A DNA stretch of 64,000 nt from Novosphingobium sp. ERN07 (GTDB taxonomy: Bacteria; Pseudomonadota; Alphaproteobacteria; Sphingomonadales; Sphingomonadaceae). The translations under genes were made by a program, and so were the position numbers. Positions 55,580-64,000 of the stretch are shown one piece after another. The notes below the pieces were generated by a model that worked only from the letters and a program-made list of their open reading frames with translations, had not been told where the DNA came from and did not search any database. The stretch covers positions 62,001 through 126,000 of the forward strand of contig NZ_JABAID010000009.1 of assembly GCF_012641335.1 (NCBI RefSeq). The letters run 5' to 3'. How positions within the stretch are numbered: position 1 is the stretch's first letter; every line of letters starts with the position of its first letter.

Positions 55580-56740
55580 CTGCTTGCCCCGTCCGCTTGA
55601 CGACGCATTCTAGGTATTCAGTCCCGGTATTTGGTGGGTCGGGTCGACGATGAACCGGTCTGGCTCTGACGTCCAGATCTTGGCGATGTATTCGTAGGGC
55701 GTGAGCCCGCTGAGCGTCTTGAGCCGGCGGGCAAAGTTGTAGGCGGCCATGAAGTCGGCGAGGTGCATCGTGAGCTGGTCATGGCTCTGGTAATGAAAGC
55801 GTTTGACGGTCGCCTCCTTGATCGTCCGGTTCATGCGTTCGACCTGCCCGTTGGTCCACGGCTGGTTCGGTTTGGTGAGCCGGTGCTCGATGTCGTTCGC
55901 CTCGCAGATCATGTCGAAGCGCATCTGACGCGACCAGGCGGTGTTGCGGTTACGAGGCTGATCGGCGGACTGGATGCCATTGTCGGTCAGAATGGTGTGG
56001 ATGCGGTAAGGTACGGCCTTCAGCAGGTGGTCGAGGAACTCCCACGCTGTGCGCCTGTCGGCCTTGTCGACCAGCTGGGTGACCGCGAACTTGCTGGTGC
56101 GGTCGATGCCGACGAACAGGTAGAGCTTGCCTTCGGCGGTCTGCACCTCGGCAATGTTGATGTGGAAGAAGCCGATGGGATAGCGTTTGAAGCGTTGACG
56201 CTTCGGCTTGTCGCCTTCGATGTCAGGTAGACGGGAGATTCCGTGCCGCTGGAGGCAACGGTGCAGCGCTGACCGCGTCAGATGCGGGAGCCACGGCTGC
56301 AAGGCATAGAGGCAGTCATCGAGCGGCAGCAGCGTGTGCCGCCGGAACGCCACAACAACTGCCTCATCGGCCTCGGACAGAGTGGTGGAATGAGGGGCCT
56401 TCGGCCCGGTCTTCAGGTCCTCGACCGTCGTTCTCTTACGCCACTTCGCTACCGCCTTCGGGTTGATCCCCAGCTCACGGCTCAGCGTCGCGAGCGAAGC
56501 TCGGCGCGCAGTATTGCTGCTCGGACGGCGTGCGTGGTCGTGGCGCACCCATGACGTATCTGTCCCATATGGCATCCTTCCATTCCAACGAAAGGATCGA
56601 ACCATCAAACCGTGGGATCAAACACTTTTCATCGGTCCCCGTTGCGAGCTCAAAACGCTCAGGTGACCGGCGCAAAACCGTTACAAGTCGACTTTGCTGG
56701 GCACCAACTTTACTACCCCAACCGTCGCAACCCTTCGCCC
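55580..56740. mobile_element. IS481-family insertion sequence (ends uncertain)
   Basis: The transposase gene plus flanks. The best candidate ends are a loosely matching pair, GTTGAACTGCCCTGC near 55570 and, inverted, GCTGGGCACCAAC near 56700. They share GTTG..TGCCC.GC but are too imperfect to set the boundaries. The segment 56609-56798 otherwise holds no gene I can support. Confidence 0.4.
55610..56572 (-). CDS. IS481-family transposase, probably catalytically impaired
   Basis: 320-aa (332 from TTG 56608) DDE transposase of the IS481 type. An N-terminal helix-turn-helix (LGINPKAVAKWRKRTTVEDL) is followed by the rve integrase core: FFHINIAEVQTAEGKLYLFVG, HTILTDNGIQSADQP and WTNGQVERMNRTIKEATVKR. 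The second Asp (TDNG) and the Glu (VERMNR) are present. At the first position, however, the family has His-Ile-Asp-Ile-Ala-Glu-Val and this copy reads Asn, which should abolish cutting. Terminal inverted repeats could not be fixed with confidence. Confidence 0.85.
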   Translation of the reverse strand, partial: PYGTDTSWVRHDHARRPSSNTARRASLATLSRELGINPKAVAKWRKRTTVEDLKTGPKAPHSTTLSEADEAVVVAFRRHTLLPLDDCLYALQPWLPHLTRSALHRCLQRHGISRLPDIEGDKPKRQRFKRYPIGFFHINIAEVQTAEGKLYLFVGIDRTSKFAVTQLVDKADRRTAWEFLDHLLKAVPYRIHTILTDNGIQSADQPRNRNTAWSRQMRFDMICEANDIEHRLTKPNQPWTNGQVERMNRTIKEATVKRFHYQSHDQLTMHLADFMAAYNFARRLKTLSGLTPYEYIAKIWTSEPDRFIVDPTHQIPGLNT

Positions 56741-56798
56741 GCTTTTCGGGTGGTTCTTGCCGAACTTCGCAGGAACGCTGCGGCGGGTTGATTGGCTA

Positions 56799-57323
56799 TC
56801 AATCCACCGCTGGGCCGAGGTCGCCCACGGTATTGCAGTCTGCATCTTCGCGCGCGGCTGCTGACAGGTTTTGCTCTTCCTTGCTGTGGCCGGGATTGAG
56901 CCGGTCAGGGGCAATGCCCTGTGCATTCAGCAATTTGGCAATGGCGCGATAATAGGCGGCTATGTCGGCACATGAATTAGCGCCCCCACCGGTTACCGCC
57001 CAGATCACGCGCCAACCGCCTTTTGTCTTTGGCCCATCGTTGCGCAGAATGTATTCACCGCCATCGTATTCCTGCTGTGACGGTTCGACCGAGGCATAGG
57101 CGAAATTGGCAGACTTCCCTTTCATCACGCGCAGATCGTGGACGATGAAGCGGATCTGCGAACCGGAAGAGGGGCGGATGGCATCGAGAATCTGCTTGCG
57201 TTCCGGCGTTCTTGGGGCAGGCGTCGAAACTTGCACGGCGCGCGGCGCAGCAGTGGCATCTGGTGCGGCCAGCAATGCTGACAAGGATAAGGCGGACGCG
57301 AACATGAGAGCGGTTTTGCGCAT
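56799..57323 (-). CDS. secreted hypothetical protein, 174 aa
   Basis: Exported protein with signal peptide MRKTALMFASALSLSALLAAPDATA (ATG 57323; an ATG four codons earlier is possible). The mature part contains TPERKQILDAIRP, FIVHDLRVMKGKSANFAYASVEP and GGWRVIWAVTGGGANSC, resembling the small periplasmic proteins built around an 'R-v-W...W-x-V' sheet found near stress genes. No function known. It is divergent from the 488-aa exported gene. Confidence 0.75.
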   Translation of the reverse strand: MRKTALMFASALSLSALLAAPDATAAPRAVQVSTPAPRTPERKQILDAIRPSSGSQIRFIVHDLRVMKGKSANFAYASVEPSQQEYDGGEYILRNDGPKTKGGWRVIWAVTGGGANSCADIAAYYRAIAKLLNAQGIAPDRLNPGHSKEEQNLSAAAREDADCNTVGDLGPAVD

Positions 57324-57416
57324 GGGCGGTGTCATTCCAAACCGATTTGGATAGGGTGGATTGTGGCCCCTTTGACGAACGTCTACGCCCCGCGAATGCC
57401 AGAACGCAACAATACC

Positions 57417-58883
57417 ATGAACCGTACTGGCAGCATCGTGGCCACAATATTGGCCACTGCGCTCACGGCTTTCTTACCTGCCGCGCCAGCCCTTTCCGAT
57501 CCGTGGGAGGAGGCTGGCCTTCTGCTTGAAAAAGCGGCTGCGGCGCGTGATGCGGGTAATCTGCCCGAAGTCGTTTCGATCTATCGCAAAGCAGCCCAAT
57601 TGCTGGAGCAGGGCAAACCGCACGATGATCCGGTTTCGCTGATCTTGCGTGCCGAATTGCAGCGCGATCTGGCGCGGGCGATGGTGGATGCCGGAACCGG
57701 CGATCCTTGCGTCCCGCTGGCGCAAGGGCAACGCCTGCTCCAGCAGGCAGGTGGCGCTGATAGTCTGTCTTACGGCACGAAAGTGCAGGAAGAAATTGGC
57801 CACGGCGCCGATCAACTTTCCCCCGAACAGCAGCGGCAACGGTGCGCAAGCACCGCGCCACCTGTCGATCCGGGGCAAGCGGATTCAGCGCTGGTCGGGC
57901 ACTATTACCTGTCGGGCGTCATGGAAACTGGGTCGGAACTGCGGCTGAAGGCCGATGGACGGTTCGATTGGTACATCAGCTATGGTTCCGTGGATCAGAT
58001 GGCGGAAGGGCGGTGGGGCGCAAGTGGCGGCGCGGTCATGCTTGTTGCCGATCAGCCCGCCGCAGATGCGCCGCTGTTTCGTGCTGACGAGCGCTTCGAA
58101 TGGAACGAAGACGCTGAACGCCGGATGCGGGAATTGGCAGAGGACAAGGCGGTAGAGGCCGCTGCCGCACTGTGTCCGTGGAATGTCGCGGTGGCGATGT
58201 CGCCCCCTGTGCTGTTGCCGGAAGACCGCCCCCCTGCGAGCGCGGCAGATATTGCCTCTGCGCACAAGGCTTTGGCACAGGCGGAAATGGCGCGCGATAC
58301 GGCAAGCCGCGCTGCTGCGGTTGCAGTGGGATCAGCCTCCATAGATGCAGCGGAAAGCGAACATGCGGCCAACGCAATAGATACCTGGCACAACGCCAAG
58401 CAGGCGATGGAGAACGCTTATCGTGTTGCCGGTATGGAAGCGCCCGATATCGGCGCTCCTGTCATGCCGCCTGCCTGCACGCACCGGCGCGTGGATCATG
58501 GCGTGGCGATCCCGCAGAGCGAATGGCAGCCGTCCGTTGCGGTCATCGTCGGTGATCCCGCGCGCGAACTGCGGCTTTCGCGCGTGGGTGTGGTGTTCAT
58601 CTACAGCGACGGCCACCGCGAAACCGCGCAGACCAGCAGGGGCGGATGGGCCTTTGCACCTGCGCGGACGGGCGCGACCGTCAGCCAACTCGTCCTGTCT
58701 TTTCCCGAACCGGTAAACCGTTCGCAAACACTGTCTATCCCGCCGATAGCCCACGGCGTCCAGACGGTTATTGCGGACACCCGGCAGATCGAAGCGCCGC
58801 CATTTACACAGATGCGCCTTGATGTTCGTGATGGTGACTTGTTCCCCCAAGACATGCCGCGCGGGCGCTATTCGCGGAATTGA
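57417..58883 (+). CDS. exported protein of unknown function, 488 aa
   Basis: ATG 57417 gives a signal peptide MNRTGSIVATILATALTAFL with cleavage near PALS (about 25). Residues 30-115 look like TPR-type helices (LLLEKAAAARDAGNLPEVVSIYRKAAQLLEQ). A middle part has ALVGHYYLSGVMETGSELRLKADGRFDWYISYG, like a beta-rich domain. Ala-rich coiled helices lie at about 280-340, and the C-terminal domain ends QMRLDVRDGDLFPQDMPRG. An earlier open start at 57363 would put extra residues before the signal. Not recognised; the next exported gene starts 11 bp later. Confidence 0.75.
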   Translation: MNRTGSIVATILATALTAFLPAAPALSDPWEEAGLLLEKAAAARDAGNLPEVVSIYRKAAQLLEQGKPHDDPVSLILRAELQRDLARAMVDAGTGDPCVPLAQGQRLLQQAGGADSLSYGTKVQEEIGHGADQLSPEQQRQRCASTAPPVDPGQADSALVGHYYLSGVMETGSELRLKADGRFDWYISYGSVDQMAEGRWGASGGAVMLVADQPAADAPLFRADERFEWNEDAERRMRELAEDKAVEAAAALCPWNVAVAMSPPVLLPEDRPPASAADIASAHKALAQAEMARDTASRAAAVAVGSASIDAAESEHAANAIDTWHNAKQAMENAYRVAGMEAPDIGAPVMPPACTHRRVDHGVAIPQSEWQPSVAVIVGDPARELRLSRVGVVFIYSDGHRETAQTSRGGWAFAPARTGATVSQLVLSFPEPVNRSQTLSIPPIAHGVQTVIADTRQIEAPPFTQMRLDVRDGDLFPQDMPRGRYSRN

Positions 58884-58894
58884 AAGGAACTTTC

Positions 58895-59521
58895 GTGCTG
58901 CATCGGCTAGCTGCCTTCGCCTTGATCCTTGCTACTCCCGCGTTTGCGCAGGACGATGAGGAGTTTGATCCTGCTGCGGTAAGCGTGACCGATGCGATCA
59001 ACTGCCATCTCGATGCGCCCACCTACAACGGCTTTGCGCTGGGTGTTTCGGGCGACGACGGCGTTGCCACGCAACTGGGCTGGGTAAAGATCGAAACCGA
59101 CAATCCCTTTTTGCTGGAATATCGATTGCCCGAACCGGTCGCGGTAACCGGAGAATGGCAGACGGATCACATTGCCTTTTCGTCCAGCGGTATCCTCGCC
59201 GTGCTGGATGAACCTGATCCGGCGGTCATTGCCGGTCCTGAAGGTATTGTGAACAAGATGGACCCCGAAGCCCTGATAGTTGAGATTGTGGCTTCGGGCG
59301 CAGCCACGCGGGCAGAGGTCGAGGCGGAAATTCATTTCCGCAAATTCCTTGGCCAACGCGTGCTGGTAGACGTGACCGAACCGGCTGAAAAGCCTGGTGG
59401 TTTTGGCACGCACACCGTGATCGCGCGATCTGTATCCAACGCCACCAGCCATCCGGGCAAAACGCTCTATGGCTGTTCATACCGTATCGAACTGCTCGAT
59501 GGGCAAGGCAATCCGCTATAG
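58895..59521 (+). CDS. exported hypothetical protein, 208 aa
   Basis: GTG 58895 with AAGGA seven bases upstream. Signal peptide VLHRLAAFALILATPAFAQ, then an acidic start (DDEEFDPAAVSVTDAINCHLDAPTYNGFALG). Two Cys (INCHLD and YGCSYRIEL) might pair. Likely in one transcript with the 488-aa gene just upstream. No family recognised. Confidence 0.72.
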   Translation: MLHRLAAFALILATPAFAQDDEEFDPAAVSVTDAINCHLDAPTYNGFALGVSGDDGVATQLGWVKIETDNPFLLEYRLPEPVAVTGEWQTDHIAFSSSGILAVLDEPDPAVIAGPEGIVNKMDPEALIVEIVASGAATRAEVEAEIHFRKFLGQRVLVDVTEPAEKPGGFGTHTVIARSVSNATSHPGKTLYGCSYRIELLDGQGNPL

Positions 59522-59525
59522 CTGG

Positions 59526-60254
59526 TCAGGCTTTTGGTTTCGCCGGATTCAGCAGGAACACCACGTAGCCTCGGAACATCGGGTGGCGCTCCAGCATGGG
59601 CGGGGGCGTCCACGCCCCGCCTTCGACCAGCGCAACGCGAAACGGGATGGGGAAGCGCTCCATCCGCGCAAAATATTGCTCGTAACCGGGAATGGTGGAG
59701 CGATGCTGATAGGTTTGCACCACCACTTCATCGACCGTTTGCGCCAACCCGGCCAAGGCTTGCGGATCGCCATGCGCGCTCCAGTCCATCAGGCCGGTGA
59801 TCGATAGCTTCAACCGTTTGGGCAGGCGTTCGCGCACGGTGTGAAGAAACGTCGCATAGCCTTCGATGCCGCGCGTGGCCGCATCGAAATCGACCTGAAG
59901 CCCGGCAACATCATTGCCCGCCGCTTGCCACTTTTCAACGTCGGCAAGGACTGCTGCGTAAGTGGCGTGGTTCCAGTCGAGCCGGTCCGCCCGCACAACC
60001 AGCCACACCGACCGTCCCGGCAATTTAGGCACACCCATGCGCAGGCGTTGCAGTCGCGCGGGACCGTTGCGTCGTACTTCACCATCGAGAACATAGACAG
60101 TTTTTGCCGCACTGTCTGGCGCGGGGCGTACTCCCGGCCAGACGTAGATCGCGTCAAACTTTGCCGCGTTCGCCTGTTGCGCTTCGGCCTGCGGGTCTGC
60201 CTTGCACCCTGCCAGCAGCGCAAAAGCGAACAGTATTGCGGCGCGAAAACTCAC
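59526..60254 (-). CDS. DUF3142-like lipoprotein
   Basis: 242-aa lipoprotein. GTG 60254 gives MSFRAAILFAFALLAGC with a good lipobox (LAGC, Cys17). The body looks TIM-barrel-like, as in DUF3142/glycosidase-like proteins: DAIYVWPGVRP, GVPKLPGRSVWLVVRADRLDW, GLQVDFDAATRGIEGYATFL, SITGLMDWSAHGDPQALAG and VDEVVVQTYQH. Acidic residues sit at strand ends (QVDFD), but activity is not known. Its start overlaps the stop of the 722-aa gene by 4 bp (GTGA), so the two are translationally coupled. Confidence 0.78.
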   Translation of the reverse strand: MSFRAAILFAFALLAGCKADPQAEAQQANAAKFDAIYVWPGVRPAPDSAAKTVYVLDGEVRRNGPARLQRLRMGVPKLPGRSVWLVVRADRLDWNHATYAAVLADVEKWQAAGNDVAGLQVDFDAATRGIEGYATFLHTVRERLPKRLKLSITGLMDWSAHGDPQALAGLAQTVDEVVVQTYQHRSTIPGYEQYFARMERFPIPFRVALVEGGAWTPPPMLERHPMFRGYVVFLLNPAKPKA

Positions 60255-62419
60255 CAGTAATAGCGCAGGTTCTTGGCCCATTGGCTTTGGGGATAGCGCT
60301 GCTTGAGTTCGGTGAACCACGCCTTGCGTGTGGATTGCGGCGCTTGGGCGGCGTCCATTTCCTCAATCGTGCGCGATGGACCGCTGCAACCGTTGTAGCC
60401 CGATGGCGCATAGCACATCACAGCCCGATAGAGCGCATAGGCGCGCACATCTGCTGCGGCAGCCTTATCGGCAATGATGGCGTCATAAATCGCGCCGCGC
60501 GATAGCGCTTTGCCGGAAAAGCCATCTGGTCCATTGCCCAGCGCCATCTCATTGTTATCAGGGGTGAACAGCGAAAAGCTGTCAAAACCGTTCAGCCGAT
60601 AGAAATCGCCAAGGCACAGCCGTGCGCGGGGATCGCCAGGTGTCCGGGCCAGCGTGGCGGCTGTCTCGGCAATGGTTGGGCAAGCGAACCCATCGGACCA
60701 GCGGCCTTTACGGAACAACCCTGCCGGAACCGCGTCTTGCCGCGCGAAGTCCCACAGACCGCCATCGACATTCGCGTTGGCAGGGACCAGCACCACATCG
60801 CGAGTGAAATCGGCATAGGCACCGCGCGTCAGATCCTTGTAGAGCAGCGTAAACCGCGCGACATCGCGTTCATGCGCAGGACGTGCCGTATAGGCGGCGG
60901 CGGCGCGCAGGATTGCGGGGCTGGCAACGGTTTGCAGCAGCACTTCCCGGATCGTAGGATCGGTGATGGGTGAGCTGGTGGCGAAAATCTGATCAACCCG
61001 CCGGTCACGCTGCCAGCGCACGGCAAGGCCCATTTCGGCAAGCGGACGTTGATAGAGCGGATTGGCCCCTGCCAGCAACTCGCGCCAGAAACCGGCCTCA
61101 TTCGGATCGCGCAGTTTTCCCAGAGCCATCCCGCGCACGGTCTGGCGACTGAATGCCAGCGGCGTAAAGCGGGGCTGGCGCGCCGCATCGGGCAGCAGAG
61201 CCAGAACGGCTTTCGCATCTCCGCCGCCATAGATGGTGCGGCTCGCCTCCAGCAGACCATAAAGCTCTGTATGGCTTGCGAACAGTTGCTTCTGCGCCGC
61301 AAGATCGCTGGCGGAAAGGCCGATGCCGTCATCCCCGCCGGGGCGCATCTGCTTGAAGTCGGCCACGGCCAGCAGCAGCGGGGCTTTGCCTTGTGCAGCG
61401 ATCAGTGCTGCAAAATCTTCGCGTTGCAGCAGCTTGTTGTCGATTTCTTCGGCCAGATCGGCGGCGGCCTCGCTTGAACCCGGCGTGGTGGCCAGTAGCG
61501 TCTCATAGCGGCGCACAAGCGTGGCCATATCGCCGTTCAGCCACGCGACACGACGCTTCAAACCCTCCGCAGAAGCGGCGTAGGTGCCTTTCGGATAGGC
61601 TTTGAGATATCTGTCAATCGCGCTGCTTGCCGCATCCAGTGATGGCTTGTCAGCTTTGGCTGAGCCTGCAAAATCGCCCCATTCATCCACGGCATTGGCA
61701 ATTGCCATGCGCAGCCCGATGCGGATCGGCATGTAATTCGCCGTTTCGGCAATCCAGCCTGATTTGGCGCGGGCGAGGGCAGCGAAGCCCTGGCTCGCTC
61801 TCGCCCAGTCGTTCTTGTGAAAGGCATCTGCGGCCTTCAGATAAGCCAGATATTCGCGCCCCGGCTTGCTGGTGATCGCCGCTTCGCCCCATGCGCCTTC
61901 GTTGCACCCCGTCTGCGCGCGCATCTCCGTCAACGCGGAGCGTTCACCTGCGGGAAGGCCTGGTTCTGTGCCCATCGCTGCGATGAAAGCGGGTGTGCCG
62001 CTAAGCGCAGGTTCGCACACTCGCTCATCGTATCCGGCCTGTTCCGTTTGTTCGGGCTGCGGCCAGTATGCTTCGCGCAGGCCGCCCCATGACATGAAGG
62101 TCTTGCCGAATTGCCGGTCCCACGGATCGGGATTGCCCTTGGCAGGCGCGTCCGGCATTGGGTGCAAGCTTTGCATCAGCAGCACCATGTTGATCCGCGT
62201 ATCGTTGCCGGGGCTGATCATGGCACGCCCGGCGCAATCATAATCCGCTGCCGCAAGTTGCCATCCCGGAGCGCAGGAACTGTCTGCACAGGCCCACAGC
62301 GCGCCGCCTGCACCAAGCGTCGAAAGGGTAACCGCACCAGCCACGGTCAGCAGCGGATGTTTGCGCCTCCACGCCAGAAGGTTGCATAGCAGCGGAATCG
62401 AACGCTTGTTTTCAGTCAT
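60251..62419 (-). CDS. 722-aa exported or membrane-anchored protein with helical repeats
   Basis: ATG 62419 (MTENKRS) follows AGGGATC. A hydrophobic stretch at about 22-44 (LLTVAGAVTLSTLGAGGALWA) could be an anchor or uncleaved signal. It is followed by a Cys-rich start (CADSSCAPGWQLAAADYDCAG). The body is Ala/Leu-rich helices resembling TPR or SEL1-like repeats (GREYLAYLKAADAFHKNDWARASQGFAALA) and ends LKQRYPQSQWAKNLRYYW, a TPR-like end. No enzyme motif. Co-translated with the DUF3142-like lipoprotein, so they probably act together in the periplasm. Confidence 0.72.
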   Translation of the reverse strand: MTENKRSIPLLCNLLAWRRKHPLLTVAGAVTLSTLGAGGALWACADSSCAPGWQLAAADYDCAGRAMISPGNDTRINMVLLMQSLHPMPDAPAKGNPDPWDRQFGKTFMSWGGLREAYWPQPEQTEQAGYDERVCEPALSGTPAFIAAMGTEPGLPAGERSALTEMRAQTGCNEGAWGEAAITSKPGREYLAYLKAADAFHKNDWARASQGFAALARAKSGWIAETANYMPIRIGLRMAIANAVDEWGDFAGSAKADKPSLDAASSAIDRYLKAYPKGTYAASAEGLKRRVAWLNGDMATLVRRYETLLATTPGSSEAAADLAEEIDNKLLQREDFAALIAAQGKAPLLLAVADFKQMRPGGDDGIGLSASDLAAQKQLFASHTELYGLLEASRTIYGGGDAKAVLALLPDAARQPRFTPLAFSRQTVRGMALGKLRDPNEAGFWRELLAGANPLYQRPLAEMGLAVRWQRDRRVDQIFATSSPITDPTIREVLLQTVASPAILRAAAAYTARPAHERDVARFTLLYKDLTRGAYADFTRDVVLVPANANVDGGLWDFARQDAVPAGLFRKGRWSDGFACPTIAETAATLARTPGDPRARLCLGDFYRLNGFDSFSLFTPDNNEMALGNGPDGFSGKALSRGAIYDAIIADKAAAADVRAYALYRAVMCYAPSGYNGCSGPSRTIEEMDAAQAPQSTRKAWFTELKQRYPQSQWAKNLRYYW

Positions 62420-62490
62420 GATCCCTGCCTGCGCACAAGCCAGCGTGCAGGCAATGACAAATGTCACCTCTGTGGATCAGATTTCAGTGA

Positions 62491-63717
62491 TCAGTCCGCA
62501 ATCCACAAGTTGTGGCTGTCGATCAGCAGGCAGTTGATGGCCCGGTTGGCTTCCGCCCGCGCCAGTGCTTCGCTGCGAAAAGCCGCGTGTGTCAGGCGTT
62601 CTGCCAGCAGCACGTCGGCCAGATCGATTGCGCCAAGCTGGTGCCCGCGCCGAGTCTTGGAGAGCGCTGCCATCTGGGCATTCAACGCCTCCCGCGCCCG
62701 CTCCCACGCCTGCATCGACGAATGCGCGCGCGTGACATCGCGCGATGCCATTTCCTGCACATCGAGCCGTACCGCTGCCAGTTCCGCCGCCGCTGCCTGT
62801 CCTTCGGATTCAGCCATATCCGCCACAGCGCGCCGGTTGCCACCGCCGATGGGCATCGACACGACAAGACCAGCCCCCCGTTCGCGCCCGCCCTGTTCGC
62901 TGAACAGGCGCACGCCAAAGCTTGGGTCGGCAATCCGGTCCTTGCGGGCACGGTCTGCCACGGCGGCCATGCGCGCGCTTTCGGCCTTGGCCGCGCCGAT
63001 TTCGTGGCTGCGTTCTATCACCTGCGCAGCCATCGTTTCGAACGTTTCGACCGGGAGCTTTGGCTGCGGCGGTTCAGGCGCTTCGTCGGGCAGGGCAAGA
63101 CCGGGAAACCGCGCCATCAGCCGCGCCCGCGCCAGATCGGCTTTCCCGCGCGATTGCGCCGCCACGGTGCGCGCTTCGCCCAGCGCCGCTGCCGTCTGGT
63201 CAGCCTCAAGCGGTGCCATATCGCGCATTTCCACGCGCCGCTTGATCGAGGCGAGCGTAGCCTCATAGTTTGCCACGCCTTGCGCATCCACGCGCGCTTC
63301 GGCGCTTGCGCCCAGCCAGTCCCACCACAGATCGTTAAGCAGGGTTGCCGCCTGATGGCGTGCATCTTCTGCGCGATTTTGCGCTGCGGTTACGCCAAAA
63401 TCGCCAGCCTCGCGGTCCAGCTTGCCTTTGCCGGGCAGGCGGATCGCGTGGGTCAAAGTGGCGTCGTATTCCGCCACGTTGCCCAGCCCTTGCACCGAAC
63501 GGCGCATATGGCTCGCCTGAAAAGTGAACTCGTGCGGTCCCGCGCGCAGGCCTCGCGCTTCGGCCTTTGCCGCTTCTACGCGCGCGTCGGCGGCCAGCAC
63601 CGAAGGATGCGAAGTGATGGCTTCATGGACCGCTGGCTCCGGGGGTAAGGCAGTTTGAGCAACTGCGGATCCAGCCACACCGATGAGCAATGCGGCGAGT
63701 GTTGCCGGGCGGATCAT
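62491..63717 (-). CDS. TolC-family outer-membrane factor (CzcC/CusC-like)
   Basis: 408-aa exported protein with signal peptide ([15 protein letters not shown], about 7-21) and the long amphipathic helices of TolC-type exit ducts: [25 protein letters not shown] and its internal repeat [25 protein letters not shown], with [21 protein letters not shown] between strands. Its ATG overlaps the stop of the RND pump gene by 4 bp, so it exports for that pump. Confidence 0.88.
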   Translation of the reverse strand: MIRPATLAALLIGVAGSAVAQTALPPEPAVHEAITSHPSVLAADARVEAAKAEARGLRAGPHEFTFQASHMRRSVQGLGNVAEYDATLTHAIRLPGKGKLDREAGDFGVTAAQNRAEDARHQAATLLNDLWWDWLGASAEARVDAQGVANYEATLASIKRRVEMRDMAPLEADQTAAALGEARTVAAQSRGKADLARARLMARFPGLALPDEAPEPPQPKLPVETFETMAAQVIERSHEIGAAKAESARMAAVADRARKDRIADPSFGVRLFSEQGGRERGAGLVVSMPIGGGNRRAVADMAESEGQAAAAELAAVRLDVQEMASRDVTRAHSSMQAWERAREALNAQMAALSKTRRGHQLGAIDLADVLLAERLTHAAFRSEALARAEANRAINCLLIDSHNLWIAD

Positions 63718-64000
63718 GCGCCTTCTCCTGCCGGGTGCAACCGGTCGCCCGCATCGCGCTCGACCGCACTTTCGCCAAAGCGTTCGTAAAGGATGGGCAG
63801 CAGGATCAGGGTCAGCAGCGTTGCGGTTACCAGCCCGCCGATCACCACAATGGCCAGCGGCTTCTGGATTTCCGATCCCGGCCCGCTGGCGAAAAGCAGC
63901 GGCACGAGGCCAAAGGCGGCAATGCTGGCCGTCATCAGCACCGGTCGCAAACGCCGCGCGGCGCCCACGCGGACAGCTTCATGCAGCGGCATTCCGTTCT
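63714..64000 (-). CDS. heavy-metal-type RND efflux pump, C-terminal end (partial)
   Basis: The window ends inside this gene. The visible 95 or so residues are the last helices of a CusA/CzcA-type pump: [58 protein letters not shown]. The frame is open to the right edge with no need for a start at 63992 (Met in NGMPLHEA is internal). The substrate group (metal versus other) cannot be fixed without the rest; HME-type is suggested by the GSEIQKPLA helix. The adaptor gene would lie beyond the window. Confidence 0.9.
   Translation of the reverse strand, partial: NGMPLHEAVRVGAARRLRPVLMTASIAAFGLVPLLFASGPGSEIQKPLAIVVIGGLVTATLLTLILLPILYERFGESAVERDAGDRLHPAGEGA

Noticed and set aside
54170..57000. Second attachment site (copy of the tRNA-Thr 3' end) marking the end of an island
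   Set aside because: I looked for the GAATCACCTAAGCGGC segment downstream and saw none in the window.

Overview
The window reads as a chromosome segment of a high-GC alphaproteobacterium, most likely a sphingomonad close to Novosphingobium. The evidence is gene order rather than any single marker. There is a stand-alone F0 ATP synthase operon (atpI-atpB-atpE-b'-b) without F1 genes, the trpF/trpB/trpA-accD-folC arrangement, aroA-cmk-rpsA, the TIGR02300 'FYDL' protein next to aroA, divergent rnd/aspS, and short palindromic intergenic repeats of the kind common in this group. Many starts are GTG or TTG, and many neighbouring genes overlap by 4 bp.

Layout. 1-9 kb: tail of a small protein, an RhlE-type RNA helicase, a patch of palindromic repeats, an unknown 217-aa protein, a UvrD/PcrA helicase, a secreted Ala/Pro/Thr-rich protein, an MHS-type transporter, rsmD and rluB. 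9-23 kb: an AmpG-like permease, folC, accD, trpA, a small membrane protein wedged between trpA and trpB, trpB, a small outer-membrane-like protein, trpF, a SIMPL protein, a GNAT enzyme, pyrF, a LapA-domain protein, purB, an acyltransferase-3/SGNH protein and radC. 23-31 kb: the ydbH-ynbE-ydbL envelope operon, the F0 operon and a ParDE toxin-antitoxin pair. 31-41 kb: a LacI regulator, gloB, rpsA, a chemoreceptor, cmk, a small membrane protein, aroA, the TIGR02300 protein, tRNA-Ala(GGC), a 2OG-Fe(II) oxygenase and an EVE protein. 41-54 kb: CsbD, an LplT-like MFS protein, pgsA, a membrane-SRPBCC protein, oxyR, rnd, aspS, acpP, fabF, mltG, a 2H phosphoesterase-like protein, bioA and tRNA-Thr(CGT). 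54-57 kb is the clearest accessory patch: a decayed P4-type integrase just downstream of tRNA-Thr, then an IS481-family transposase gene whose first catalytic Asp appears to be Asn. 57-64 kb: four exported proteins of unknown or poorly known function, a 722-aa cysteine-containing exported or membrane-anchored protein, a TolC-type outer-membrane factor, and the C-terminal end of a heavy-metal-type RND pump running off the window.

Most genes are housekeeping: tryptophan, pyrimidine, purine, aromatic, biotin and fatty-acid synthesis, translation, phospholipid synthesis and envelope work. The less ordinary observations are genes inserted into conserved operons (a membrane protein between trpB and trpA, a chemoreceptor between cmk and rpsA), a 13-bp perfect hairpin abutting the trpF start, a repeated promoter architecture (TTGnnn, 16-17 bp, TAAGGG-like -10), the tRNA-Thr integration scar, and the unknown exported-protein cluster next to the RND system. 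I did not find a defence island, CRISPR array or biosynthetic cluster. All functions are assigned by reading motifs and family resemblance; no database search was possible.
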